64,000 bases of DNA from Phytophthora colocasiae (GCA_018806915.1 JAGKQI010000088.1:868001-932000); one strand, 5' to 3'. Shown: positions 12,221 to 22,269, numbered from the stretch's first letter. Translations and numbers: made by a program. The notes: generated from the letters alone by a model not told the origin.

Positions 12221-13402
12221 TCAGCTCCAAGGGTAAAGTGCGATGAGACGCGAACCTAGTGCTGAAAAGTGGTGAGCTGAGAAATCCTCAGCTACGCGAG
12301 CGTCAACATCGTCTTTTTGCCAATGATCTGCTGGAAGAAGACGAGCTTTGTAGCGACGAAGCTGTTCCTGCGCATACGTGCGGTTCATGGGTGTGTCAGG
12401 GATAAAACCAGTGTACACAACTTCACGAGGAATAGTGCCGACGTGCTTGTAGCTATTAGCGTGCGGCAACCGCCAGTCGAAGAAGATGACACTACCAGCT
12501 TCACAGCTGATGTGTTGGTAGCGGTCGATCACTGCTCGGTCTTCTTGCATTCGTAGTGGGGAGAAATCACCCAGGCAGACTTGAGGACGTCGCACGGGAG
12601 CTGTCAGTGGTGATTCAGTAATTGCTTCAGGCTGGTTCTTAACGACATAGTCAGCAAACTCCTTGTGGAAGCCAGGCACGCACTCAAAGCCGCCAGTGTT
12701 AGGCTCCGTATTGCTGGTGAGTACTGTGATGCACTGAATAGGCCTCCATCTTGGTGTATCCTTGCCCGAATCAAACATTTTGGTAGGACAACAGTCCCAA
12801 TGCGGCGTCAACGATCTCTGCATCGGACGGGACTTCTTCTGTGCAAATTTCTTGGAGATCCCATCTGGTACACGATAGCACACACGGTTGATGTACATGT
12901 AGCCACGTTTGCCGTTGAAGTCTCCGAACGGGTGTTGGAAATCCGGGTGGTTGTGTGCATACGTGGCCTCCCACAAGTCCGTCATAGCTGCAAAGACCTT
13001 CTCATGCTCAGCCACTTTGAGTCTCCACGACGGATAGAAGAGATCCAGAATTCCACCTGCACCACCAGTACTCGAGAGCTTTTTCAGGTTTTCTCCACTT
13101 TCTTCCAAATTATGATGATCCTAAACCAAAGTGAATTTGCATCAGAATACTGAATATTCTTATACTAACAGTCAATTAACTCTGCAACGCACCACTCCGT
13201 ATTTCGACAACTCTCCGTGCAATCCGCGACGAGCTTCTTCTACCTCTTCAGCCGTCAGGACATTCGGTACCACCAGTACACCGGTATTCATGAACTGCTG
13301 AACCTGTTCACTTGTCAGATACCGCTCAATAACCGTAGGAGCAGCTTCATCACCGGAGATTCCCTGCTCCATCGACTCGTGCGGCGTCATTGCTACCGAC
13401 AA
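12221..13402 (-). CDS. Phytanoyl-CoA dioxygenase (PhyH) family protein
   Basis: Exons 13193-13402 and 12221-13120 with a 72-nt intron (GTGCGT to TTTAG) give 369 aa. The N-terminal YLTSEQVQQFMNTGVLVVPN is the standard PhyH opening. The Fe(II)-binding facial triad is visible as HWD (in LTPHWDCCP) and the distal His in FFDWRLPHANS; the 2-oxoglutarate-binding Arg should follow. FECVPGFHKEF and GSVIFFDWRLPH are typical PhyH core strands. Family members hydroxylate varied substrates, so the substrate here is unknown. It faces the longin/roadblock-like gene across a 154-bp divergent promoter with TATAAAA and CCAAT boxes on the minus strand near 13420-13430. Confidence 0.88.
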
Positions 13403-13556
13403 ATGTGATCTATGTCCATTGGACGGTTTTATAGGAACGAACCTAGAATTGTAGGAGTTAATCTGAGGATGAAAATTTGGCAGTCCATACTGAATTCAAG
13501 TCAAATCATTACCGCGTCTCCTGACTCCCCCTTCCATAGACCTTTTCGTTGGGACC

Positions 13557-14728
13557 ATGCTGCGCAATGTGCTCATCATGGCGTCCAGCGGCATCGTGCT
13601 CTTCTCCAAGGAGTATGCGAACGCCGTTGCCCAGGTACCTATTTCCGCCTGGATCTCAGCTCTCTAATGGAGAAATTTGTAGTTTCTAATTCGTGTTATT
13701 CGCCGAGTTCTAACTGAAAATATGTTGGTGTATTTGTCAACTTTGGGGTATATGCTGCCTTTTAGCCTCGATTAGTCGGCTCTTTGATCACAGCGATGCT
13801 TGAGTTCTCCGATAAAGCGACTGGCGCTCCTGTGTCGTATATTCAGATGTCTTCCGGTGCGATAAATTCGCTTTGATCGAGGCACTAGAGCTGTTTCAAG
13901 GTGGAAAAATGATTAATGCTGCATTGTTTTTCGCTGCTAGTGGCCGTCACAGTGGTGACCAACGACAAGCATAAGGTTTTCTGCGCCATGTTCCACGATA
14001 CAACGGACGGTGCGAGTTTTTCGGCGTTCGTGGCACAAGAACTACTCGCAGCGTTCATTGCGCAGCATGGGGACGAGCTGGGTAACATGGGACACAACTT
14101 GCGGGACTTCCATCGCTTCCAGTACAGAATCCTCAGCATCATACGCGAATCTGTCAAGCCAATTGTCAGGAAATGTGAGTTCTGCTGAAGATTTATGTAT
14201 TGGGAGCTTCAGACTAAACGGGTTTGTGTGTTTTCTCAGTGCAAAAGCAGCGAGGGATTTTGAAAGCAATGCTCGTGGTAGACGGCGCAGTAACATGTGC
14301 GACGGGAGATGTGGATCCAATTGGTGTACTGGCGAATCTACAAGCACTTGTGAACAGTTCGATTGATATGAGTACGTTACTGCGACTTTTGAGTAGCTTT
14401 GAGCACACAACTTAACTGGTTTATTGTTTGGTAGTGTCATTTTCAGGCGATGGAGTCAGCTCCATGACAATTCAGAGCGGGCGCAATTCGTGTATACAAG
14501 TGAGCGTCGTAGAAGGCAATGACGCGTTAGTAGTAGTCTACAAGAAGGGCGCCCAAGCTTCCAAGAACACGGCAGCAATAGAGGAGTGCGTTCGAGCTCT
14601 GCGCCACGGTACATATTACTCGGATTTTGGAGCAATTGGTTAGGATGTCAGCTAACGTTGTTCTGCTCTTTGCTTTGATGCTTACAGTCTGCATATTAGC
14701 GCGCACGCTGCAACAAAACTCACGGTGA
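13557..14728 (+). CDS. Six-exon protein with longin-like and roadblock-like halves
   Basis: I assembled six exons: 13557-13634, 13766-13856, 13941-14174, 14240-14371, 14435-14608 and 14688-14728. All junctions are GT-AG and the frame closes exactly to 249 aa. The start MLRNVLIMASSGIVLFSKEY and the following alternating strands and helices (VAVTVVTNDKHKVFCAMFHD, then long helices) resemble a longin domain. The second half (ILKAMLVVDGAVTCATGDVD, SCIQVSVVEGNDALVVVYKK) resembles a roadblock/LC7 fold. Such pairs occur in small-GTPase regulators and trafficking complexes. I do not recognise the orthologue, and the fold calls are pattern-based. No signal peptide or TM helix is present. Confidence 0.7.
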
Positions 14729-15344
14729 TGGAGACTCGATTCCCATTTTCGCAACTCGTTCAGTAGTATTCACAGGTTTTTTCACCTATCATCAAATTTC
14801 TACATAAGCATGTATTATTCTGTCCTCGTTGAATATGTCCCGTGTCCTTCGTTTCCTTCATCTGAATCCTCTTATCAGGAAGGTTTTTGGTCTTTGCTGT
14901 CGTTGTGCGGCGCTCATACCAGCCGCACTCGGATTGAGCTATAATATATAACATTTCTTTTCTCATCTTCGTCTTTTGTTCAAAACTCCGACTTAAACTC
15001 ATTTACACGGCACCAAAAGACCATTGGACAAGGATTTTTTTTACTGTAGGCATACTCACTGCAGTGGGGGGACCAACGCAGATCGAGCAGATAGCGAGAC
15101 AGCTTCCACCTGAAGCTTAGAGGCCAGCATCTTGCCATTTGCCATTAACATTTATTTTTTTTAAATTTTTTTTTAACATAATGAGTGCTAGTCTGTCTCC
15201 TTGAGCCAATCAGAACGCAGAGACTTATCTCGAAACGCAACAATGCCATTGCCAATTCTGCCAGCAGAGCCACACGTCCAAGTCGCTTCCTGTGCTTCCC
15301 AGCCTCATTTCCAGGCCATTTCTATTGGTTTTAACCCTTTCAGG
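14729..15344. other. Intergenic region with A/T homopolymer tracts
   Basis: It holds the 3' flank of the six-exon gene and the AFG1 promoter, with a long T/A-rich tract at about 15150-15178. Nothing else is recognised. Confidence 0.5.
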
Positions 15345-16866
15345 ATGCATCGACTGGCAGTTCGACGTGTGGCTTCGCTACATCTTGCACGTTGGAATTC
15401 GACTGTCCCATCAAGTCAGAACACTCTGCACAACATCTACAAACAACGTGCAGACAGCGGCATCACGTACGACCCAGTGCAAGTGCGTGCCGTTCATCAC
15501 TTGGACGCACTGTACGATGAAGTGGTGAGCTACGGAGGACCGAAGCCTAAAGCGACCAGTTCGAGCTCTAATTCCTGGTGGCAGAAGCTCACGGGAAAGG
15601 AAGACAAGGCTGAGCCGGAGCCAGTTAATGCACCTAAAGGACTGTACCTCTACGGTGGTGTGGGCTGTGGCAAGACATTTGTGATGGACATGTTCTTTGA
15701 CAATGTGCCAGTGAAGCAGAAGCTGCGTGTGCATTTCCACGAGTTCATGCTGGACATCCACAAACGGATGCACGAGCTGCGTCGTCAGGGGTTTCATGAG
15801 GATCCTATCCCGCATATTGCGGATGAATTGCTGGAGAACAGTTGGCTGCTCTGCTTTGACGAGTTCCAAGTTACCGATGTGGCCGACGCGTTGATATTGA
15901 GGAGACTATTCTCGGCTCTGCTCGCGAGAGGATTCGTCATGGTCGCCACGTCGAATAGACAACCGAGCGAACTGTACAAGAACGGACTGCAACGAGAACT
16001 GTTCGTGCCGTTTATTGACTTATTGGGAGAGCGCTGCAACGTGGTGTCCCTCGAAGACTCCACTACGGACTACCGCGTGCTCAAGGGAGCAGTTCATGCT
16101 GATAACGTCTACGAACACCCGATTACTCCAGATACCCGTGCTGCGTTCGACTACGAGTTTATGACATATTGCAACGGGGAGGAGACAGTGGCAACGTATG
16201 TGACTACACAAGGACGTAAAGTGCACGTTCCTGAGGCTGCAGTAGAAGCTGGAGCATGTCGATTTTCGTTCCGTGACTTGTGCGACAAGCCACTGGGTGC
16301 TGCAGATTATTTGGCCATCGCGGAAGCTTTCTCGGTGGTGTTTGTGAGTGATATCCCACTACTCAACGCTGAGAAACTCAACCAGATGCGACGATTCATC
16401 ACATTCGTTGACTGCATGTACGACCGCGGTGTTCGGGTGCGTTGCTGGCTTATTGTTGCTGCTGTTTTTTTGTATTTTGCTAATTGCAACTGTGATTTTG
16501 TGTTGCTTAGTTACATTGTTTGGCACCGGAAAGCCCTGAACGTCTCTACCAAGTGGATAACAAGCTAAAGTCGAATGTTGACGAGATCTTCGCGTTTGAT
16601 CGCACGGTTTCTCGCTTGCTTGAGGTGCGGAATTATCGTAAGTTACCATACCTTCTGTGGTTTTAATTCGTTGTTGTAAAACTTTTCAGATGGGAAGCGA
16701 AGCGTATTTGCTGGCACACAGTGAGAAACAGGAGGAGTTGCGTGGTCAATCTCGTGCTCATTTGTTCTTGGCTCCTGGCACCGTTGGAACTGCCAGTGAG
16801 TTTATCGAAGCTGAAGAAGAGGATGAAGAATACGAGGAACCCAGAACTGCAAGTGCCGGAAAGTAA
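15345..16866 (+). CDS. AFG1: AFG1/LACE1-type mitochondrial AAA+ ATPase
   Basis: Exons 15345-16436, 16511-16624 and 16690-16866 (introns of 74 and 65 nt) give 460 aa. The first residues [20 protein letters not shown] look like a mitochondrial presequence. An in-frame upstream ATG at 15243 would add 34 residues. Walker A is GGVGCGKT ([18 protein letters not shown]), Walker B is [11 protein letters not shown], and [20 protein letters not shown] is the diagnostic AFG1 stretch. The C-terminus ends in an acidic tail ([12 protein letters not shown]). AFG1/LACE1 ATPases act in mitochondrial protein quality control, including turnover of respiratory-chain subunits. Confidence 0.92.
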
Positions 16867-17000
16867 GGCTGTTGGTTCTGTACACAAACGACGAACTTAT
16901 CACAGGTGCAGTAATTGGTTTTGGAATTGAAATATGACATTAGTTTTTCACTAGCAAGTGGATGAACTCTTCTCCTTCAACCGTAAAGAAGCCTTTGGGG

Positions 17001-17288
17001 TTAATTGGTTTGACGTTCTTCTTCCACGCGACGGGCTTGATTCTTCTCCTTGAGCACTGCAATTGCCTTGACAAACTTATCCTTTGGTCTCTCACCAGTG
17101 AGTCGACGACTCTCAGGTTTGCCCACATTCTTGTTCTTGAACTTCTCGATCGCGATCTTCAATGCATCAAAAGGCTTCGGAGCTTCCTCCAACTGCGTGT
17201 CATCTGCAGCTCGTAGCTGGTGTTTGGCAGTGATCGGTGTCACTACGAGCAGGCAACTCAAGACAAACAGGAGGAGCGTCGTCTTCAT
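17001..17288 (-). CDS. Small secreted protein, RXLR-like effector candidate
   Basis: From the ATG at 17288 the frame codes for 95 aa with a strong signal peptide (MKTTLLLFVLSCLLVVTPIT). Soon after cleavage comes HQLR, a variant of RXLR, and later an Arg/Glu-rich segment ending in ARRVEEER. The rest is Lys-rich and helical. RXLR proteins are secreted by oomycetes and enter plant cells, but the first Arg is replaced by His here, so function is uncertain. A neighbouring frame stays open past the stop and encodes about 30 plausible residues down to 16940, so a frameshift near the C-terminus is possible. Confidence 0.6.
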   Translation of the reverse strand: MKTTLLLFVLSCLLVVTPITAKHQLRAADDTQLEEAPKPFDALKIAIEKFKNKNVGKPESRRLTGERPKDKFVKAIAVLKEKNQARRVEEERQTN

Positions 17289-17502
17289 CTCTGTGTCAAA
17301 AGTTCTACTGTTTGTTCGCTTTAGCTGGATTGATTTTGAATGAAGACTGAGGAAGAGCGAGGAGCTCAAGATGAACCCATGAGAGGCAACAGTATGGGGT
17401 GCATTTCCTACTGGCTCCTTCCAACGACAAATGTACGTTCATTAACAGCTTTGGATAGCTACCGGTACTTTTCTGCTTCTTCATCTCCCGTCCCCTTGCT
17501 CT

Positions 17503-17679
17503 TTAGTTCTGAGGATGCTCGATCTTAGGGAAGCTGATCTTGAGGAATTTCTCCTCGGCCTCTTCGACACGGCGCGTGGATCGTTTGATCTGCCCGACTT
17601 GAAGTCGCCCTTCTTCAGCTTGGACACTCAGCAGCACGCAGCTGACTGCCATCAACGTCACTAGGAAACTCATACGCAT
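17503..17679 (-). CDS. 58-residue secreted peptide gene
   Basis: The reverse strand from the ATG at 17679 to the TAA at 17503-17505 encodes 58 aa: a clear hydrophobic signal (MRMSFLVTLMAVSCVLLSVQ) and then a charged mature peptide of about 37 residues with the segment STRRVEEAEEKF. That segment resembles ARRVEEER in the neighbouring secreted protein at 17001-17288, about 215 bp away and on the same strand. No cysteines are in the mature part. It could be a remnant of a longer effector or a genuine small peptide. Confidence 0.5.
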   Translation of the reverse strand: MRMSFLVTLMAVSCVLLSVQAEEGRLQVGQIKRSTRRVEEAEEKFLKISFPKIEHPQN

Positions 17680-18122
17680 GGTGATTAATTTTGTCTTTAA
17701 CTGGACTTGAGCGGTACGTTGCGAATTTCGAAATGGAAAGTGTGGTTGGAAGTTGCAACTTGAAGCAGGAAGATTAATTGGCTACATTTTTGCTGAAGTG
17801 TTGGGTACATTTGAGTGAAGATATATGGATAGATCGTTCGTTGTCTTTGGATGTAGACGGAGACTGCTCGAAGACACTCTGCTTCGGTATTAAGAGATAT
17901 GTCTACAAACGTTAGGGTATCGTTTGCTTTCCCACCGCGGTGATGATATGATCTCTGGATCTTCGCTTTCCCTGTCGTTAAACGACAGGAACTTCCGATG
18001 TAATGAAGGATAAGCGACAGTCATGCCGTGAAAACAGCGCCAACGTCTTAAGTATCGGCAGGGATAAATGACTACAGAAAAGTTACGTTTAGGCACAAGC
18101 CAACTCCCTCCATTTTTTTCAA
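17680..18122. other. Intergenic within the effector island
   Basis: About 440 bp with no supported gene. It holds upstream DNA of the 58-aa peptide and the 3' flank of RXLR candidate 1. Confidence 0.45.
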
Positions 18123-18401
18123 TCACCACCTGCCTACTGGTGCAGTTCTTCTATACATGTAGTCCGCAGCCAAGTTCTCCTCTTCCTCACCACTACGCAC
18201 CAGCGTACCCGCAAGGTTTCTCCTTCTCTCCGCTAGTAACACATTCCAGCCGTCATCGGCTGTTTCTTCGATGCCGTCTCCAGCCAAAATCCGTGCGCCA
18301 GTTTGTTGCTCCGAAGAGCGAAGCTGCCGCGTTTCGAGTGCGTTCGACACAGTTGCAGCCAGGAGCAGTCCAACAAACGTAGCCAGCGTACAGATCTTCA
18401 T
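18123..18401 (-). CDS. RXLR effector candidate 1 (short)
   Basis: 92 aa. The signal peptide (MKICTLATFVGLLLAATVSN) is followed by RQLR at about residue 26 and an acidic segment with SGEEEE in place of a canonical dEER. The protein ends about 20 residues later, so no WY/LWY effector fold is present. It is nearly identical in its N-terminal ~80 residues to candidate 2 (20796-21095), but the C-terminal tails differ completely. Known RXLR effectors are secreted during infection. Without a C-terminal domain this may be a truncated copy. Confidence 0.75.
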   Translation of the reverse strand: MKICTLATFVGLLLAATVSNALETRQLRSSEQQTGARILAGDGIEETADDGWNVLLAERRRNLAGTLVRSGEEEENLAADYMYRRTAPVGRW

Positions 18402-18800
18402 CGCAAGTCGAGCTACCGTAGTCGGGTGTGAGCTTGTGCACCAATTCAGGAATGACTACAATCCAGGACCTAGGGATGCTGTCCGACACCCGAGCCGTCG
18501 TCCATATCTTTATGCTGTACAAGATAGCACTCGCTCATATCTTTAATGGCCGCAACGATTTGCCGTATCAAACGAAAACGAAAAGATCTGACGAAAAGGG
18601 CATCGAACTGCCTTAGCTTAAGGCCCTTAAGCTTCTTTGCCTGAGGCATTACAGAGTTTTGTGCCCGACAAAACATTCGCTGCAGGTAAAAAAGCACAAC
18701 GGTGGAAAAGTGAAATGCCTTCGAAGTATGGGCGTACAAGTATAAGTTTTTTTTTACTTTTAGGTGTAAACCTTGGAGAACAACTTTTGCTGCCGATCAT
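18178..18800. repeat. Segmental duplication, copy 1
   Basis: This stretch, covering most of RXLR candidate 1 and about 400 bp of its upstream DNA, is repeated in direct orientation at about 20870-21502. The coding and proximal upstream parts differ by only scattered substitutions. The distal part (beyond about 18620) is more diverged with small indels. Boundaries are approximate. Confidence 0.8.
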
Positions 18801-18874
18801 GTTGGTATCATCAAGCCGATTTTTGCTGAATATCAAATATGTTGAATCAACATTGTTGATGAATATCAAGATGA

Positions 18875-19156
18875 TCATGAAACTCGGCGACTGCGGAGGA
18901 TGTCGATTTCGTCCGAATCAGGTTGGGGGGTGGCCGAGGTGGGTGGAGGCGTCGAGGGCGTCAGGTTATTCAGCAGCGAGTTAAGGCCTCCAAGTAGGCC
19001 ATCAACAAGTCCTTCGGTGAGGAGTTTGCGATTGTCGCCGTAGCTGTCGGTATCTTGGATCGTAAGTAGCGTAGAACGCAGTTGACGTGGAGAGGTGTCG
19101 GCACTGGCAAAAGCAAGCATGATCGTCGCCACGGTCAACAGCGCAGTCGTCTTCAT
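18875..19156 (-). CDS. Small secreted RXLR candidate (RQLR, no dEER)
   Basis: From the ATG at 19156 the frame gives 93 aa: signal peptide (MKTTALLTVATIMLAFASA), then SPRQLRS about 8 residues later. A central helix (EGLVDGLLGGLNSLLNNL) is followed by a Pro/Thr-rich tail. No EER motif is visible. The short spacing from signal peptide to RQLR fits the class. The C-terminus is unlike the other candidates, so it is not a recent paralogue. Confidence 0.65.
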   Translation of the reverse strand: MKTTALLTVATIMLAFASADTSPRQLRSTLLTIQDTDSYGDNRKLLTEGLVDGLLGGLNSLLNNLTPSTPPPTSATPQPDSDEIDILRSRRVS

Positions 19157-19713
19157 CGTTGCAGCTGGTGCTCGCGCGAATTGTACTTGACACAGGAAAT
19201 AAAACACTGAAGTCGATGAACTGGTAGGCCTGTGCAGCATGAGTGATTGCTTCTGGCCTCAATCGTACAGTTGCAGTGCCGTGGAAAACGTACTGAGTTA
19301 CTCTGTTTGACAAAATCATTCGCTGGATAGTTCAAGGGAAAGTTGATGGTCTCGCAGAATGTTCGCGAGGCCACGATACGGATAAAAAAATACAATTACG
19401 ATGCAGTAGAAAAACTCTTGTTGGGGTTCTCACCATGTGAATCACATGCAGGGCTCCCGTTTATTGTATTTTAGACTGATAGATAGCTGCACAGGCAATA
19501 AAATATTTATCGCAGCCATAGCAGTTAGCAATAGATAATGCAGTATCATCATGGAAGAGCATCAATAATTCCAATACAAGATCAAAACTGTAAACTGCGA
19601 TGCTAAAACCTGAGCAACTTGACACTGCTTACACGCACTCATCCACCGTCCCGGACGTCCCAATACGACCTGTTCACACGCAAAAAGAGGATCATCTCTT
19701 TGGGAATTAATTG
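19157..19713. other. Intergenic flank of the DNA transposon
   Basis: No gene is seen. It contains CAGGGCTCCCG at 19449-19459, whose exact reverse complement lies beyond the other side of the transposon at 20744-20754. This might mark an outer, older element. Confidence 0.4.
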
Positions 19714-20602
19714 CTACACTAACTACAGCATTTAGTGTTAGTGGATGAATAGTGTTAGTTTTTATATAGCGTTATTAACACTAATTTGTGTGGGCTCTGA
19801 AAGGCAAGAAAAACTAACACTATTTTAGGTATGGCGGCAGAGAAGCTCAGACCAATGCATATGCAGCTCAAACACTTCCTAACATTCTCCAAGAGCAGCA
19901 CTTCGCCACCCACAACCTTTGCAATGCCTACTGCTCCATGTTGAGCTCCTGGACGAATTCCACAGACTGCGCAAGGCGGGACTGAAGATGTCGCTATCAG
20001 TGTTAGTGGGTGTTGCTCAGCATTTGCTCATTAACTCTCGTCATGCTGAGTATACAAAGACATTTACTCCGCCCGGTTCAGAAGTCTCACTGTACGATCG
20101 TTTAAATACTCGATGGGTGCAGACATTCCAGGACAGATTTAACATCGTCCAGCGGAGACAAGCGGGAAAAAAAGCAGCTCAGTCCCCAGAAACAACTTCA
20201 AATTGAAAAGGAGGTCGCATTTCACATGGGTACATTGAAGAGGGGAGTGGCCAATTTAGCAATGATCAAATGTACAACATGGAAGAGACGCATTTTATCG
20301 TGGATATGGACAACGGAATGATCATTTTCAAGGCAAACCGGTTGAAGATGCTGGCCCAGCACAACTACAACCGTCTAAAGATCTTACACTAGCACAGGCT
20401 CAGACGCAAACCCTGTCTGGAGAGCGGCTAGAGGCTATTGTATAAGAATTCCTTCTTATTTATACCATCGCTAACACTAATTGTTTGTACCACAGATAGT
20501 GTTAGTTTTTAATTAGCGTTATTAACACTAATTTCAGTGCATAATCTCAGAGCAGGGCCTCATGAATAGTGTTATTAACACTAAATGCTGTAGTTAGTGT
20601 AG
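19714..20602 (+). mobile_element. Decayed TIR DNA transposon with DDE-type transposase remnant
   Basis: The ends 19714-19740 and 20576-20602 are perfect 27-bp inverted repeats. Subterminal motifs of the form TAGTGTTAGTTTTTA...GCGTTATTAACACTAATTT recur near both ends (about 19750-19790 and 20495-20533). The 889-bp interior holds pieces of a transposase. No clear target-site duplication is visible beside the TIRs. Confidence 0.75.
19919..20390 (+). pseudogene. DDE-1/pogo-like transposase fragment
   Basis: The frame at 19919-20206 contains a helix-turn-helix-like block with NTRWVQTFQDRFNIVQRRQA, then a stop. An IEKEVAFHMGTLKRG block and NMEETHFIVDMDNGM follow in other frames to about 20330. The last resembles the NxDETxFxxDM motif holding the first catalytic Asp of DDE transposases, here E-E instead of D-E. 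Frameshifts and stops make it inactive. Confidence 0.6.
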
Positions 20603-20795
20603 GAATCGTTATCATGGTTCAAAGTTTTTCAATAAAGTAGTGAAGGTTAGCTCAAAAAATAAATTATTTATCAAGTTTGGGATTCAGAAAAATTAAATAT
20701 TTTGACGATGGTATTGTATTGTATTTCCAGTAAATATATTTTTCGGGAGCCCTGATCACATGTACTTGTATTAGCCAAACCCCTTCTTGCATACG

Positions 20796-21095
20796 CTAAA
20801 CGAATTGTTGCGGCGGTATCGGCGGCAGGGTATTGATAATTGTAGTACGTCTAGAATCAGCAACCAATCTCTCCCCATCCTCACCACTACGCACCAGCGT
20901 ACCCGCAAGGTTTCTCCTTCTCTCCGCTACCAACACATTCCAGTCATCGTCGGCCGTTTCTTCGATGCCGTCTCCAGCCAAAACCCGTGCGCCAGTTTGT
21001 TGCTCCGGAGAGCGAAGCTGCCGCGTTTCGAGTGCGTTCGACACAGCTGCAGCCAGGAGCAGTCCAACAAACGTAGCCAGCGTACAGATCTTCAT
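20796..21095 (-). CDS. RXLR effector candidate 2 (short)
   Basis: 99 aa, with a signal peptide almost identical to candidate 1, then TRQLRSPEQQTGARVLAGDG and a GEDGERL stretch as a degenerate EER. The C-terminal ~25 residues are Ile/Thr/Pro-rich and unrelated to candidate 1. No WY fold. The near-identical 5' flanks suggest the pair share expression signals. Confidence 0.75.
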   Translation of the reverse strand: MKICTLATFVGLLLAAAVSNALETRQLRSPEQQTGARVLAGDGIEETADDDWNVLVAERRRNLAGTLVRSGEDGERLVADSRRTTIINTLPPIPPQQFV

Positions 21096-21502
21096 TGCAA
21101 GTCGAGCTACCGTAGTCGGGTGTGAGCTTGTGCACCAATTCAGGAATGACTACAATCCAGGACCTAGCGATGCTGTCCGACACCCGAGCCGTCGTCCATA
21201 TCTTTATTGGTTTCATGCTGTACAAGATAGCACTCGCTCATATCTTTAATGGCCGCATATGTTTTGCCATCTCAAACGAAAACGAAAAGATCAGCAGAAG
21301 ACAAGGGCATTCAACTGTCTTCTTTGCTTGAGTCACTGCAAAGTTTTGTCCTTAACAAAAACATTCGCTGCATGTACAAACAGCACAAAGGAATATGACG
21401 GAGGAAAAGTGCCCTGAAAAATTGTCAGGATGGACAAGTTTTTTACGTAATACTTTTTGGTGTAAACCTCAGCACACGTGGGAGAACTTTTGCTGCCGAT
21501 CA
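20870..21502. repeat. Segmental duplication, copy 2
   Basis: Direct-repeat partner of 18178-18800. It contains the N-terminal and middle part of RXLR candidate 2 and its upstream DNA. The decayed transposon at 19714-20602 lies between the two copies. Confidence 0.8.
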
Positions 21503-21516
21503 CGGCGCACGTGTAA

Positions 21517-21831
21517 TTAAAGTGCTGGTAACTTATCATCGACTTGCCGTCTAGCGTCCGCAGTCAATCTCTCCTCATCCTTACCACTACTCCGCACCAG
21601 AGTACCGGGTTGCTTAGCAGGTTGCTTCTTTTTGTCTGCAAGTAATTCGTTCCAGTCGTAGTCCGCCGTTTCTTCAATGCCGTCTCCAGCCAGGATTCGT
21701 GCGCCAGTTTGTTGGTCTGAACGGGTGGGAAAGCCCTCATAGCGAAGCTGTCGACTTTCGAGTGCGTGCGACGCAGTTACAGCGAGAAACAGCATCACTC
21801 CGACAGACGTAGCCACCGTATAGATCTTCAT
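21517..21831 (-). CDS. RXLR effector candidate 3, with canonical DEER
   Basis: 104 aa from the ATG at 21831 (an in-frame upstream start would add 19 residues without a signal-like N-terminus). The signal peptide MKIYTVATSVGVMLFLAVTA is followed by SRQLR, QQTGARILAGDGIEETADYD (shared with candidates 1 and 2) and KDEERL, the only canonical dEER in the cluster. It ends 17 residues after DEER. It is probably closest to the parent form, since 1 and 2 have eroded EER motifs. No C-terminal effector domain is seen. Confidence 0.8.
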   Translation of the reverse strand: MKIYTVATSVGVMLFLAVTASHALESRQLRYEGFPTRSDQQTGARILAGDGIEETADYDWNELLADKKKQPAKQPGTLVRSSGKDEERLTADARRQVDDKLPAL

Positions 21832-22002
21832 TGAAAGTCCCATTGAGTCGTCCAAATCTTTAATGCCAGCAGTCGTTCGTATCTTCAATGGAAAAAAAAA
21901 TCATCGGAAAAAAGTGGCATTCGACTGCCATTTTGTTGGTTTAAGTCACATGAACGACACTATGTTGCAGCGCGGGCCTCGTGCCTCTCCTTCTGTGCCT
22001 AT

Positions 22003-22269
22003 TTACTCGATGAGCTCTACGTAGTTGGAACGCAGACGACGCATGCGGAACTTCGTCGGCTCAGCCTGGACTTCATTGGGTTTGTTGTCTTCGTCCTGCA
22101 TTATTTTCTCCTCCAGTTCGCGAGTGGACTGGTGTTGGTTCTCGAACAGCGAGGCCACGGCCTTGCCCACACGCAGTTGGCGCCTCATGATGTCGGTGGC
22201 CTCATTGGCTGAGCTCCCGCCCAGTTGCGAGACGCACACGAGCGCTAGTACCAGCATAGACAGCTTCAT
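22003..22269 (-). CDS. RXLR effector candidate 4
   Basis: 88 aa. A signal peptide (MKLSMLVLALVCVSQLGGSS) is followed by IMRRQLRVGK at about residues 28-37 and a Glu-rich segment (RELEEK) in the dEER position. The C-terminus has RMRRLRSNYVELIE. Sequence outside the motifs does not match candidates 1-3. It lies about 260 bp from the ZIP transporter 3' end and closes the effector island. Confidence 0.7.
   Translation of the reverse strand: MKLSMLVLALVCVSQLGGSSANEATDIMRRQLRVGKAVASLFENQHQSTRELEEKIMQDEDNKPNEVQAEPTKFRMRRLRSNYVELIE

Noticed and set aside
16940..17128. Separate gene in the frame beside the 17001-17288 secreted protein
   Set aside because: It has no signal peptide or independent support. 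It is kept only as a possible frameshifted C-terminus.
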